Source of the DNA: Blautia pseudococcoides | GTDB lineage: Bacteria; Bacillota; Clostridia; Lachnospirales; Lachnospiraceae | Assembly (NCBI RefSeq): GCF_001689125.2 | Contig: NZ_CP015405.2 | Span: 4,160,501-4,224,500 of the forward strand | Reading direction: 5' to 3' | Length of the DNA stretch: 64,000 nucleotides | Notes under the pieces: model-generated | Told to the model about the DNA's origin: nothing | Databases searched by the model: none | What the model saw: only the letters and a program-made list of their open reading frames with translations | Made by a program: the position numbers and the translations under genes | Part shown: positions 1-8,217 of the stretch, in pieces | How the letters are laid out: each line of letters begins with the position of its first letter | Numbering within the stretch: position 1 is the stretch's first letter

Positions 1-76
1 TATCCTCTCCGCAGAATTGCAGGTTGGTTCTGAGTGTCTTATAAGACTCATTAGTCTCATAATCCAGTTTTTTCAT
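1..76 (-). CDS. Capsular polysaccharide tyrosine kinase (CpsD/CapB type), N-terminal fragment
   Basis: Only the first 25 codons lie in the window. The reading frame begins with ATG at 76 and contains ESYKTLRTNLQF, the typical N-terminal segment of bacterial BY-kinases that partner with Wzz/YveK modulators. It overlaps the 3' end of the upstream YveK-like gene by 20 bases, as expected for translationally coupled modulator and kinase genes. Walker motifs and the tyrosine cluster would lie beyond the left edge, so the assignment rests on this short segment and on context. Confidence 0.7.
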   Translation of the reverse strand, partial: MKKLDYETNESYKTLRTNLQFCGED

Positions 77-845
77 CTTTAGCTTTATCGTGCTCATTCC
101 CTGTCCTTCTTTCTGTAGATTTTCTGTATTTCCTTATCCTGTCTGCCTTCTTGTCGTCTTCTGTAAGCGGAATAGATCCCAGAACACTAAGCCCCACGTA
201 TTTCTCCACATCTTCCGGACATTTAATGGTGTCATTGAACATATACCCAAGCAGGATGATCCCCACAGCAATGGCTATACCGGCCAGAATACCGAATCCC
301 CCGTTTCTTTTATACGCAAAGGTGGTCTGGCTTTGCGGTATATTAGCCTCCTCCACCACATTTACCGCCTGGGAATTCATGACTTCTTTAATATGTATGG
401 CTGCTGTATCCCTGACAGATGTCACGATCTTGCTTGCCAGATAAGGGTCCACGTCCGTAACACTTATGGTTATGATCCTGGAATCCCCGGGCATCTCTAC
501 AGTTATTTTTCTTGCCAGGGCATCACCATTCATATTCAACCCTAATTCTGATACCACGCTCTCAGTTACATTACGGCTTGTGATCAGCTGTGCGTAGTCT
601 TTGGCAAGCGTAGCGCTCAAAGCCAGATCTCCGCTTGTCACATCTGATGATTTGTCATCTTTGTTCAGTACATATATCTTGGTGCTGGAAGTGTATGTGG
701 GGGTTGTCATCACTTTGGTAAATATCAGCGCAAGCAGTCCCACTACCATTCCCGAAAAAATAATGATCCAGATGCGGCTCATCAATACCCCGATCATATG
801 TCTTAACTCTATTTTTCCTTCTTCCTTCTGCCTCAACGGTTCCAT
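57..845 (-). CDS. Wzz/YveK-type polysaccharide chain-length determinant, tyrosine kinase modulator
   Basis: A 262-residue membrane protein with the Wzz/YveK layout: a short cytoplasmic N-terminus, a first membrane segment at about residues 24-45, an extracytoplasmic domain with TYTSSTKIYV near the start, and a second membrane segment at about 182-202. A proline-containing stretch (NIPQSQTTFAYK) precedes the second segment. The charged tail includes VEKYVGLSVLGSIP, commonly seen where these modulators contact the kinase. Such proteins control exopolysaccharide chain length and activate the CpsD kinase, whose gene overlaps the 3' end. It lies downstream of the CapD-like and deacetylase-like genes on the same strand. 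Confidence 0.88.
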   Translation of the reverse strand: MEPLRQKEEGKIELRHMIGVLMSRIWIIIFSGMVVGLLALIFTKVMTTPTYTSSTKIYVLNKDDKSSDVTSGDLALSATLAKDYAQLITSRNVTESVVSELGLNMNGDALARKITVEMPGDSRIITISVTDVDPYLASKIVTSVRDTAAIHIKEVMNSQAVNVVEEANIPQSQTTFAYKRNGGFGILAGIAIAVGIILLGYMFNDTIKCPEDVEKYVGLSVLGSIPLTEDDKKADRIRKYRKSTERRTGNEHDKAKDEKTGL

Positions 846-904
846 ATATTTCTCTCCTATATGCTTTCCCCTGTAAAGATTTCTTGTCTGTTTCGCAGTG
901 ATAT

Positions 905-1963
905 TCAGTGAAAGCCTTCAGGTATTGTTCTTTTCACGATTTCCTGTTCCTGCTGATCCAGTTCAGCCATCTTTTGCTGCATTTCCTGTTTAAACGCTTT
1001 GTAGTCTGCAAGCAGTTTTATTTTGTTCTGTTCTAATTGTTTCCGGTAATCATAATATTCCGAATATGTCATGATCTGAAACAGCCCCTGCTCCTCCATG
1101 CCCTTTAACTTATTAAAAAATGATGTAAATTTTGTCAGACTGACATCCTCATCCCCGTCTTTGGAAACACGAAGCACTTCGTTGATGGTCACCGCCATGG
1201 ACTGCCTGTTGGCTGCGGCTTTATCCATGGTCTGTTCTATATCCATGTTATTCTGGTTTAAAAAACAACTGTTAATATGTATAAAATCCTCTTCGTCCCC
1301 GGTGATGACAGAAGCCTTCTCCTTATTCAGAATACTGACTTCCCTAAATCCCCTTCCTATAAGCTCCGCATCTGCATCCGCAGAATACTGGGACGCTGAA
1401 GCAAATACAACTCCAGGCACTCCGATCCGCCCTTCCTGTAAATGTCCCAACGCTTCATCCAGCCGTGTCAGCCAGTCGTCTTCCCCGGCATCCTCCCCGG
1501 TAATTTCACGCTCACTTACAGATATTCCATACTCCCAGCCCGCGTCCAACATTTCCCGGAACTGTTCTGTGTCAATATATTCTCTGGATGCTTCCTCCAC
1601 ATCAGGACTTATGGGAAGCTGCCCGTCTTTCAAAGTAAACGTAGCCTTAAATCCATACTGTGCCATCATTGTAAACACCGTATCATAAAGGTTCCTTCCC
1701 ATACTATCCACCCCCAGCAGCATACAGGATTCCCCTTTTGTCTTCTTTTCAAGTGTAGCCTTCCATGCCTTATCGTCATCCTGCCACTTCTTACGCTCAC
1801 CATTCACCGGCTGCAGCTCCTTTGCCAGCTCATTTACATGCTGCTGGCGTTCCGCCGTCAATTTCTCCTCATTTCTGATAAACAGGAGAAACAAGACGGC
1901 ACATATTACGCTGCCCAGGATCAACAGAATTCTCATTATCGGTTTTGTTTTGCTTCTCATCAT
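905..1963 (-). CDS. Membrane-anchored polysaccharide-deacetylase-like protein of the exopolysaccharide operon
   Basis: The frame stays open upstream to 2236, but ATG at 1963 (or the adjacent ATG at 1960) follows a purine-rich stretch and gives about 352 residues. That start overlaps the upstream CapD-like gene by 95 bases. One N-terminal membrane segment (MRILLILGSVICAVLFLLFI) is followed by a coiled-coil-like stretch. The central region, with YDTVFTMMAQYGFKATFTL and later EYGISVSE, resembles a NodB-type deacetylase barrel. The usual metal-binding Asp and His-x3-His motifs are not evident, so it may be catalytically inactive. The C-terminus is again rich in Gln and Glu and predicted helical. 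A role in polysaccharide export or modification is inferred from the operon only. Confidence 0.55.
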   Translation of the reverse strand: MMRSKTKPIMRILLILGSVICAVLFLLFIRNEEKLTAERQQHVNELAKELQPVNGERKKWQDDDKAWKATLEKKTKGESCMLLGVDSMGRNLYDTVFTMMAQYGFKATFTLKDGQLPISPDVEEASREYIDTEQFREMLDAGWEYGISVSEREITGEDAGEDDWLTRLDEALGHLQEGRIGVPGVVFASASQYSADADAELIGRGFREVSILNKEKASVITGDEEDFIHINSCFLNQNNMDIEQTMDKAAANRQSMAVTINEVLRVSKDGDEDVSLTKFTSFFNKLKGMEEQGLFQIMTYSEYYDYRKQLEQNKIKLLADYKAFKQEMQQKMAELDQQEQEIVKRTIPEGFH

Positions 1964-3860
1964 GTTCTTCTTTCTTTTTATCAGTTTCATAACAATATTC
2001 CGGAACAGCTTCATGCACCAGTTCCCTGATATTGGAATTTTCTCCCCAGGCCGCATCATCCAGTCTGTGCAAAAGTTCTGCAAACCTTTCATGATCCATG
2101 GAAATAGGATGTCCGATAAATATCCGGTCATTGGCTGTCTTCCGGATTCCCTCTTCCTCCATGAGCAGCTCCTCATAAAGCTTTTCCCCCGGACGCAGCC
2201 CCGTAAATGTGATCTTAATATCCCTCTCCGGTTCATACCCGGAAAGGCGGATCAAATTCTTAGCCAAATCCAGTATTTTCACCGGTTCCCCCATATCCAG
2301 GACAAAAATCTCCCCGCCCTTTGCATAGGCGCCTGCCTGCAGGACCAGACTCACCGCTTCGGGTATTGTCATAAAATACCGTATGATCTCAGGATGGGTA
2401 ACAGTAACCGGGCCGCCTTTTTTTATCTGTTCCCTGAATAAAGGGATCACACTGCCGTTGCTGCCGAGCACGTTCCCGAACCGCACAGCCACAAAATCGG
2501 TACGGCTCTGCCGGTCAAACATCTGGATCACCATTTCACAGAGACGTTTGCTGGCCCCCATAATATTGGTAGGGTTCACCGCCTTATCGGTTGAGATGAG
2601 AATGAACTTTTCAGCCCGGTACTTATCTGCCATCATAGCGGTTTTATAGGTACCCATCACATTGTTTTTGACCGCCTCATTGGGACTGTCTTCCATGAGG
2701 GGCACATGTTTATGGGCAGCCGCATGATAGACAATATCCGGCCTGTATGAACAGAAAACACTTGCCAGCCTGTTTGTGTTTCTCACAGAGCCGATCAGCA
2801 CTTGCAGATCCAGATCCGGATATTCCCCCTTCAGTTCCTGTTGAATGCTATACGCATTGTTTTCATACATATCAAAAATGATCAACTGTCTGACTCCATG
2901 GCCTGCAAGCTGTCTGCACAGCTCACTTCCTATGGAACCGCCGCCTCCGGTTACCAGCACCACCTTATCCTGCACATATCCAAGGATCTCATCCGGACAC
3001 ACGTTAATGGGATCTCTCCCCAGTAAATCTTCAATCTGAACATCCCTTAATTTGCTGATATTGACTTCTTCATTGATCAACTGGTATGTCCCGGGAAGAA
3101 TCTTCAGCTTACAAGACGTCTGCCTGCACAGTTCAATGATCTTCTTTTTTTCCTCCATGTTCAGCGACGGGATCGTAATGAAGATTTCCTGGATATCATA
3201 CTTATTTACCATCTCACAGATATTTTCCCTGGGCCCCGCGATGGGAACGCCATATATCCTTCTTCCCGCCAAACTTGTATCATCATCCAAAATACAGCAG
3301 GGCTGATAGTTCAGATGATCGCTGTATTTCATTTCTTTTACAATTGCTCTGCCGGCTTCACCCGCGCCTATGAGCATGGCTCTCACCGGCTGCTTCCGTT
3401 CCCCTGCTCTTTTAGTCATCCTCAGCATTCTTATAAAGCGGTAAGCAAAACGCCCTCCTAAAATTCCTGTGAGCAGCAGGAATAAATATAATATGTGATA
3501 ACTTACAGGCATGGAAATATGTAATATCAGCATACCTAAGGACTGCACCGCCGCGCTGGTCATACAGGCCAGGACCGCACTGCACATTTCCGAAACACTG
3601 GCATATTTCCACAGGCTCTCATACAATTGGAAATATGCAAATATCACAATGGCCGTCACTATATTGACGACCACGTATCTCTCCGCACCATGCAGATATT
3701 CCCCCGGTATTTCAGAGATCCGGAACTCGAACCGTATGTAAAGAGCCGCAAACTGAGCAATACCGATAGCAAACATATCATAGAAAACCAACATGCTGAT
3801 CCGTGTCAATTTATTTTGTTTTCCCAATAACTTTTCCATACCACAAACTGCTTCCCCCAT
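1869..3860 (-). CDS. UDP-sugar 4,6-dehydratase, CapD/WbpM/PglF family (membrane-bound)
   Basis: A 663-residue nucleoside-diphosphate-sugar epimerase/dehydratase. About four membrane segments occupy residues 20-145. A CoA-binding-like Rossmann region has GAGEAGR at 165-171, and a short-chain dehydrogenase domain begins with TGGGGSIGSE at 304-313. STDKA at 423-427 and MGASK at 434-438 replace the classical Tyr-x3-Lys, as in the WbpM subgroup where Met takes the Tyr position. The family converts UDP-GlcNAc to a 4-keto-6-deoxy intermediate for surface glycans. It is the first gene of the operon, 33 bases after a terminator-like hairpin. A second ATG seven codons in (3839) sits after GGGGGA and could be the real start. 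Confidence 0.9.
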   Translation of the reverse strand: MGEAVCGMEKLLGKQNKLTRISMLVFYDMFAIGIAQFAALYIRFEFRISEIPGEYLHGAERYVVVNIVTAIVIFAYFQLYESLWKYASVSEMCSAVLACMTSAAVQSLGMLILHISMPVSYHILYLFLLLTGILGGRFAYRFIRMLRMTKRAGERKQPVRAMLIGAGEAGRAIVKEMKYSDHLNYQPCCILDDDTSLAGRRIYGVPIAGPRENICEMVNKYDIQEIFITIPSLNMEEKKKIIELCRQTSCKLKILPGTYQLINEEVNISKLRDVQIEDLLGRDPINVCPDEILGYVQDKVVLVTGGGGSIGSELCRQLAGHGVRQLIIFDMYENNAYSIQQELKGEYPDLDLQVLIGSVRNTNRLASVFCSYRPDIVYHAAAHKHVPLMEDSPNEAVKNNVMGTYKTAMMADKYRAEKFILISTDKAVNPTNIMGASKRLCEMVIQMFDRQSRTDFVAVRFGNVLGSNGSVIPLFREQIKKGGPVTVTHPEIIRYFMTIPEAVSLVLQAGAYAKGGEIFVLDMGEPVKILDLAKNLIRLSGYEPERDIKITFTGLRPGEKLYEELLMEEEGIRKTANDRIFIGHPISMDHERFAELLHRLDDAAWGENSNIRELVHEAVPEYCYETDKKKEEHDEKQNKTDNENSVDPGQRNMCRLVSPVYQK

Positions 3861-3893
3861 AACATTGTTATCTGTCTAAAGTCTAAGACTAAA

Positions 3894-3943
3894 AAAGAGC
3901 ATTATCCGGCCATCCATTCATAGATCGCAGAATAATGCTCTTT
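3894..3943 (-). terminator. Leader terminator/attenuator in front of the exopolysaccharide operon
   Basis: On the minus strand a perfect 12-bp stem (AAAGAGCATTAT pairing with ATAATGCTCTTT, 26-base loop) is followed at once by T6. It ends only about 31 bases before the first exopolysaccharide start codon. No convincing gene lies just upstream, so it fits a conditional terminator in a long 5' leader better than the end of another transcription unit. The hairpin also reads as a weaker terminator on the plus strand. Confidence 0.7.
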
Positions 3944-4027
3944 CTCGTTTTTAAGTACAACAAAAGAACAGAATCTAATATGTCTGTCTGTGCGCTTATT
4001 TGCCAAAATACTTACTGATCGTGCCAT
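3902..4027 (-). CDS. Possible 41-codon leader peptide ending inside the attenuator hairpin
   Basis: An ATG at 4027 lies downstream of AGAGG and opens a 41-codon frame (MARSVSILANKR...) rich in basic and aromatic residues. Its TAA stop falls at 3902-3904, in the 3' arm of the terminator hairpin. I recognise no family. It could be a regulatory leader peptide or chance, since the same DNA also holds a TTGACA promoter-like element. The frame is open upstream to 4174 without a better start. Confidence 0.22.
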   Translation of the reverse strand: MARSVSILANKRTDRHIRFCSFVVLKNEKEHYSAIYEWMAG

Positions 4028-4036
4028 ATATGTCAA
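4008..4036 (-). promoter_or_regulatory. Possible proximal promoter of the exopolysaccharide operon
   Basis: TTGACA (4031-4036, minus strand) is followed after 17 bases by AAGTAT. The -35 is perfect and the -10 weak. It would start transcription after the riboswitch but before the leader hairpin at 3894-3943. Confidence 0.35.
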
Positions 4037-4358
4037 CCTCTTTTTCTTTTGTTTTTTCTGTGACATGAACCACACTACATTTACAGACCAACCCGTATAA
4101 CTTCTGCCCATCCACCTGTCTGATGCACACATGAACACACAGCTGTCTCTTCTACCCTCCCTGACAAAATGCAAAATTATAAAGGTAAAAATGTCCTTGC
4201 CTTATCTTCCTTATAAATTTTTGAATTTTGGGATTAAGTAGTCGGATTGCTGTAAACCAGAAATTTTCGAGATACTGAAATGCCCGCCATTGCCGTGATC
4301 GTTATAACCAGTAACAATACAAAAATAAAAATATTTCTCGATTCCCCGTTTTTGACAT
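4037..4358 (-). other. Untranslated leader between the two terminators
   Basis: This stretch lies between the riboswitch terminator and the proximal promoter. It contains an open hydrophobic minus-strand frame (LLLVITITAMAGISVSRKF, ending near 4221) with no ATG at its beginning and no ribosome-binding site. I therefore do not call a gene. It is otherwise AT-rich with no recognised element. Confidence 0.3.
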
Positions 4359-4386
4359 AAAAACTGCCTACAGAATCTGTAGGCAG
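4359..4386 (-). terminator. Riboswitch-associated intrinsic terminator
   Basis: On the minus strand CTGCCTACA, a five-base loop and TGTAGGCAG form a perfect 9-bp stem followed by T5. It starts 46 bases after the 3' edge of the c-di-GMP-I aptamer, the spacing expected for an expression platform that decides between termination and readthrough. Confidence 0.8.
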
Positions 4387-4432
4387 AAGCGTATCAAATC
4401 AGGTTACTTTTATAGTCATAACAAACAAAATA

Positions 4433-4515
4433 CGGCAACTGGCTATCATAGTCTGCGATTGAGACCTTAGACCCTTTAGTTTTGTGTCGCTGCCTTTCAG
4501 CAGTTTTACTATTAT
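4433..4515 (-). promoter_or_regulatory. c-di-GMP-I (GEMM-I) riboswitch aptamer
   Basis: Reading the minus strand, the region shows the hallmarks of the GEMM-I aptamer in order: AAAAC, a CTGCT-GAAA-GGCAG stem capped by a GNRA tetraloop, the receptor-side stretch GCGACACAAAAC (consensus GACGCAAAGC), the GGGTCTAAGG segment, and ATGATAGCCAGTTGCCG closing the structure. Two receptor bases differ from consensus (G to A twice). A promoter precedes it and an intrinsic terminator follows, so it probably controls readthrough toward the exopolysaccharide operon on the same strand. Identification is by eye, not by covariance model. Confidence 0.82.
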
Positions 4516-4547
4516 CGAGTAAAATTATTAAATTTTTCTTAATAATA

Positions 4548-4576
4548 ACTTTACTCCTCTTTTCTTCATTTGTCAA
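4548..4576 (-). promoter_or_regulatory. Promoter of the riboswitch leader
   Basis: TTGACA at 4571-4576 and TAAAGT at 4548-4553 (minus strand) are separated by 17 bases. Transcription would begin about 25 bases upstream of the riboswitch aptamer. Confidence 0.6.
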
Positions 4577-4731
4577 TCCTCTTATGACTAATACCAAAAT
4601 ATACTAAACTTATAAATTTCTATCACATACGCAAATCCGGAAAGAGGCACAGCTTGCGATCCAGATCATGCACACCCCACCGGATATCACAGTGACTTCC
4701 CCCCTCCCATGCACAGCTCTGACACAAAAGA

Positions 4732-4768
4732 ACTGTCCGGGATATTCCCTCCGGCACAGCCGGACACT
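4732..4768 (-). terminator. Hairpin downstream of the AraC regulator gene, probable terminator
   Basis: On the minus strand GTGTCCGG pairs with CCGGACA across an internal region that itself folds (GGCTGTGCC, GGGAATATCCC), followed by TTCTTTTG. It lies about 50-85 bases after the araC-type stop codon. The remaining sequence between 4577 and 4817 shows no gene. Confidence 0.45.
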
Positions 4769-4817
4769 ACCAGGCCTTATCCGCCTGCATCTCTGCCCGC
4801 GGATATCTTTTTTTCTC

Positions 4818-5729
4818 TTACAAGGGCATTCCCTCATAATCACCTTTTTTATTCTTGATCACCAGCTCCTCCTCCTCTTCCCTGTACGCCCTGGGACTCA
4901 TCCCGTAATGCTGTTTAAATATCTTGGAAAAAGCCAGCTGATCCACATAGCCCACGGAATTGGCAATGGCATTGATCTGCATATCTGTGTTTTTCAGCAG
5001 GGACCTTGCCTTTTCCATACGCAGATTCACCAGATACTCCTGAGGCGAACAACCTATGGCCTTCTTAAAGCTGCTTGTCAGATAGCTCCGGTTGACGCCA
5101 ATATAATCCGCCAGCTCATTGATCTTGATCTTCTGGTTATAATTAAAGGAAATATACTCCATTGCATGTTTCACATAAACAGAACCGGGATACGGATGAG
5201 GGCTGCCGGAGCCGGGTATATTTTTCCTGTGCTCATCGATCAGCGCAGAGAAAAACAGCATCAAAAGCCCGTTTCTTCTAAGCTCATCCGTGTAGGAGAG
5301 CTGATGTGCCTCCAGCATGGAATCCACATACTCATTCAGCACCCCCATGCACTCCACCTTATGCACAGGTGTTTTCACAGAAAACCCTGCGCTGCCCGCA
5401 CACTCCTCTGCCTTCAAGCCCGTAAACCCAACCCACATATAAGACCACGGGTCATCCTTATCAGCTTCATACCATGCCTCCGTACTGGGGGGGATCAGAA
5501 ACGCGTCCCCTGCACTTAAATGATACTTCTTTTTATAGATTTCCAGAGTCCCCTTACCTTCCCTCACAATATGCAATACATAAGAAGTCCTCTTATTCGG
5601 CCCGAACCGGTGCCCCGGGTCGCAGTATTCCCAGCCGCAGTAGATAAGACATAACTCCACAGCTTCCCTCTGAAGATCCTCCAGGCATCTGTATCTGGCC
5701 GAACTGGTAAAACCGGTAGTGTGTTTCAA
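4818..5729 (-). CDS. AraC-family transcriptional regulator of the alpha-galactoside operon
   Basis: The frame is open to 5849, but a TTG codon at 5729 follows GGGAGGGGGATTACG and gives a normal 303-residue protein; no ATG lies between. The N-terminal half is a cupin-like sensor domain (HIVREGKGTLEIYKKKYHL, then GDAFLIPPST). The C-terminal third is a double helix-turn-helix with INELADYIGVNRSYLTSSFK and INAIANSVGYVDQLAFSKIFK, ending in the AraC signature GMSPRAYR. It is the last gene of the operon, 135 bases after the alpha-galactosidase gene. MsmR/RafR-like regulators in this position usually activate alpha-galactoside uptake. The shared GTCACAATGAC motif upstream of both alpha-galactosidase units is a candidate binding site. 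Confidence 0.85.
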   Translation of the reverse strand: MKHTTGFTSSARYRCLEDLQREAVELCLIYCGWEYCDPGHRFGPNKRTSYVLHIVREGKGTLEIYKKKYHLSAGDAFLIPPSTEAWYEADKDDPWSYMWVGFTGLKAEECAGSAGFSVKTPVHKVECMGVLNEYVDSMLEAHQLSYTDELRRNGLLMLFFSALIDEHRKNIPGSGSPHPYPGSVYVKHAMEYISFNYNQKIKINELADYIGVNRSYLTSSFKKAIGCSPQEYLVNLRMEKARSLLKNTDMQINAIANSVGYVDQLAFSKIFKQHYGMSPRAYREEEEELVIKNKKGDYEGMPL

Positions 5730-5864
5730 CGTAATCCCCCTCCCTCTGTATGCACATACGGCAGCCTGCAGGATACATCTCCTTACCCGCACCTGCTGCA
5801 GCCGTGGATAAAAAACGGCGGAAATGTCCGGGAACACTACCCTGAACATTCCCGCCGCAAAATT

Positions 5865-8156
5865 CTAGTCAGTTACCTTTTTCAGGGTGTAGAGCAGGGA
5901 TGCAAAATCTCCGCCCTTTTTATTCAAATCTTCCCTGTCGATCGGTATTCCCACCTGCATCAGCTCATCACCGTATGCCCGGTAGGTTTTCACCATATTT
6001 TCCTCTGTCTGTATACCATATATCTTAGCAAGACTCTCATCATAGGACGCGGAAGGAGCCATGTCGCAGCTCACCTCATACAGCGTTCCCGCATCAAGAC
6101 CCTGCAGTTTGAATCGGATCCAGGACGCATTCACCTTGTTCATTCTCTGGTAAAATGCAGCCACAGCCCGGGATTTATCCTGCGCCACTACCATCCAGGC
6201 AGTCTCATTGCCCTCAAACGGACTTAACAGACGGTAGAAATCACCGTCCACCTGGATCAGTTCTCTGTATTCCTTCATAAACGCGATCTGTTTTTTAACA
6301 CTCTCCAGCTCCGCCTCAGACAGAAGGTTTAAGTCCAGCTCATAGCCAAAGGTTCCGAAATACGCCACGTTTGCCCTGGTCTCAATAGGTGTCATACGGT
6401 GCATCTGATGGTTCGGCACTGCTGATACATGGGACCCCATGCTGACAACCGGATATACATAAGAGGTGCCGTACTGGATCTTTGTCCTCTCGCTGGCATC
6501 CGTATCGTCACTGGTCCAGGTCTGCGGCGCAAAATAAAGCATAGCCGGGTCAAACCTGGCACCGCCGCTGGCGCAGGATTCAAACAGGATTTCTGGAAAT
6601 TCCGTTGTCAGGCGCGTGTACAGGTCATACACACCCAAAATATACTTATGCATCACCTTACCCTGCTGGGAGGCATCTGCACCTCTGCTGTAAGGCTCTG
6701 TCATATAACGGTTCATATCCCATTTGATATAGGAAATGGAAGATTCACGGAGAACCTTTGCTATCATTTTGTAGATATAATCTACCACTTCTTTTCTGGA
6801 GAAGTCAAGTACATGCTGATGCCTTGCATGGGACTCAAAGCGGTCCGGCGCGCCAATGAGCCAGTCCGGATGTGCCCGGTAAAGGTCACTGTCCTTGTTC
6901 ACCATCTCCAGCTCCACCCAGAGGCCGAACTTCAGCCCCAAAGCTTCCACCTTGCGGGAAAGGCCTGCAATGCCGTCCGGCAGTTTTTCAAGGTTTACAT
7001 ACCAGTCTCCAAGTCCTCTGTAGTCATCATTCCTGGCGCCAAACCATCCGTCATCCAGAACAAACAGTTCCACGCCTGCCTCTTTTGCCTTCTCCGCTAT
7101 CTTTAATATCTTTTCCTCATTAAAGTCAAAATATGTGGCCTCCCAGTTATTGAGCAGGATAGGGCGTGCCTTGTCTCTCCAGGTCACCCTCATAAGACGT
7201 GTCCTGTAAAGCCTGTGATATGCCTGGCTCATCTTGTTCAGGCCCCGGTCACTGTATACCATGACCACCTCAGGCGTCTGGAAGCTCTCACCCTGGTTCA
7301 GTTCCCAGGAAAAATCCTCCGGGTTGATGCCCAGCATAACCCTTGTCATATCAAAAGTGGAAACCTCAGCCTGTGCCAGGAAATTGCCGCTGTACACCAG
7401 GCTGAATCCATAGACTTCCCCCTGGTTCTCTGTGGTTTGAGGCCGTTTCAAAGCAATGAACGGGTTGTGCTCCGCACCACCGCAGGTGCCGTTCAGACTA
7501 TGCACAGACTGAATACCCATTTCCAGCTTTCTGTTCTTCACATAACGTTCTCTGGACCATGCACCGGAAAGCTGCACCAGTTCATAATCCATATCCAGAA
7601 ATTCCACGCTGGCACTCATGGCGCGCTCCAGAACGATCTTCTGCTCCCCCTTCTGCTCAAAACGGGCATTCCGGGTGATCACAGGGTAGTCCTCATAAAT
7701 GGTATACGTGAGCACCAGGTCTGTATCTGTTACTTGATCATGAAGTGTGACCTCCAGTGTCTCCGCCTCATCCTCGGACTCAGCATAAGTGGAGGGAAGA
7801 GGGGGGATCCCTTTCTTTCCCTTATAAATCTCATGGGAAACATAGGAAAAGTCAACCAGCCTGCTGCCATTTTCCTGCAGAACGGTAAGTGCAGGGCTTC
7901 TGTAGTCACCGGTTCCGTACACAGGATATTCCTGCCTTGTATACTGCATGGACAATATACCCGGCTCCGGGATACACACTGACATCTGGGAACGCATGGC
8001 TTCCTCATGGAGATAACCAAAATCCTCCTTATCGCGGATCACCTTTCCGTAATACAGGTTCTCAAGCTGTCCGTTTTCCATGATACGCATGAGATAACTT
8101 ACTTCTCTGTTAAAAATATGAAATTCTTTTGTCTTTTCATGAAATATAACTGCCAT
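5865..8156 (-). CDS. Alpha-galactosidase, glycoside hydrolase family 36
   Basis: A 763-residue cytoplasmic GH36 enzyme of the tetrameric AgaA/RafA type, hydrolysing alpha-1,6-galactosides such as melibiose, raffinose and stachyose. An N-terminal beta-supersandwich (about residues 1-320) precedes the TIM barrel. The catalytic nucleophile is Asp480 in YIKWD and the acid/base is Asp550 in WTSDD. FVLDDGWFG at about 365-373 and ESCASGGARFD at about 526-536 are substrate-pocket motifs of the family. There is no signal peptide. The gene follows the transporter genes after a strong terminator, so readthrough or processing probably sets its level. ATG at 8156 is preceded by AAAAGGAGAG. Confidence 0.95.
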   Translation of the reverse strand: MAVIFHEKTKEFHIFNREVSYLMRIMENGQLENLYYGKVIRDKEDFGYLHEEAMRSQMSVCIPEPGILSMQYTRQEYPVYGTGDYRSPALTVLQENGSRLVDFSYVSHEIYKGKKGIPPLPSTYAESEDEAETLEVTLHDQVTDTDLVLTYTIYEDYPVITRNARFEQKGEQKIVLERAMSASVEFLDMDYELVQLSGAWSRERYVKNRKLEMGIQSVHSLNGTCGGAEHNPFIALKRPQTTENQGEVYGFSLVYSGNFLAQAEVSTFDMTRVMLGINPEDFSWELNQGESFQTPEVVMVYSDRGLNKMSQAYHRLYRTRLMRVTWRDKARPILLNNWEATYFDFNEEKILKIAEKAKEAGVELFVLDDGWFGARNDDYRGLGDWYVNLEKLPDGIAGLSRKVEALGLKFGLWVELEMVNKDSDLYRAHPDWLIGAPDRFESHARHQHVLDFSRKEVVDYIYKMIAKVLRESSISYIKWDMNRYMTEPYSRGADASQQGKVMHKYILGVYDLYTRLTTEFPEILFESCASGGARFDPAMLYFAPQTWTSDDTDASERTKIQYGTSYVYPVVSMGSHVSAVPNHQMHRMTPIETRANVAYFGTFGYELDLNLLSEAELESVKKQIAFMKEYRELIQVDGDFYRLLSPFEGNETAWMVVAQDKSRAVAAFYQRMNKVNASWIRFKLQGLDAGTLYEVSCDMAPSASYDESLAKIYGIQTEENMVKTYRAYGDELMQVGIPIDREDLNKKGGDFASLLYTLKKVTD

Positions 8157-8174
8157 ACTTCTCTCCTTTTAAAA

Positions 8175-8210
8175 AAGGCCGGCGCAATAACTCCTTATTA
8201 CGCCGGCCTT
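8175..8210 (-). terminator. Intercistronic terminator between permease and alpha-galactosidase
   Basis: On the minus strand AAGGCCGGCG with an AATAA extension pairs with its complement around a GGAG loop, followed by T6. It lies between the second permease stop (8218) and the alpha-galactosidase start (8156), so it would lower enzyme transcript relative to the transporter. Confidence 0.8.
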
Positions 8211-8217
8211 AAATTTC

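Noticed and set aside
1869..1963. Possible frameshift between the CapD-like and deacetylase-like genes
   Set aside because: Both frames make complete family-length proteins and the downstream ATG pair follows a purine-rich stretch, so an overlap is sufficient explanation.
4028..4174. Upstream extension of the 41-codon leader frame to give a 90-residue protein
   Set aside because: No ribosome-binding site before 4174, composition unlike a protein, and it runs through a promoter-like element.
4394..4597. 67-codon minus-strand frame with TTG start
   Set aside because: It runs straight through the c-di-GMP-I aptamer and lacks a Shine-Dalgarno; the RNA structure explains the sequence better.
4668..5519. 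Long plus-strand frame (283 codons) opposite the AraC gene
   Set aside because: Shadow of a well supported AraC-family gene; no start signal and no recognisable domain.
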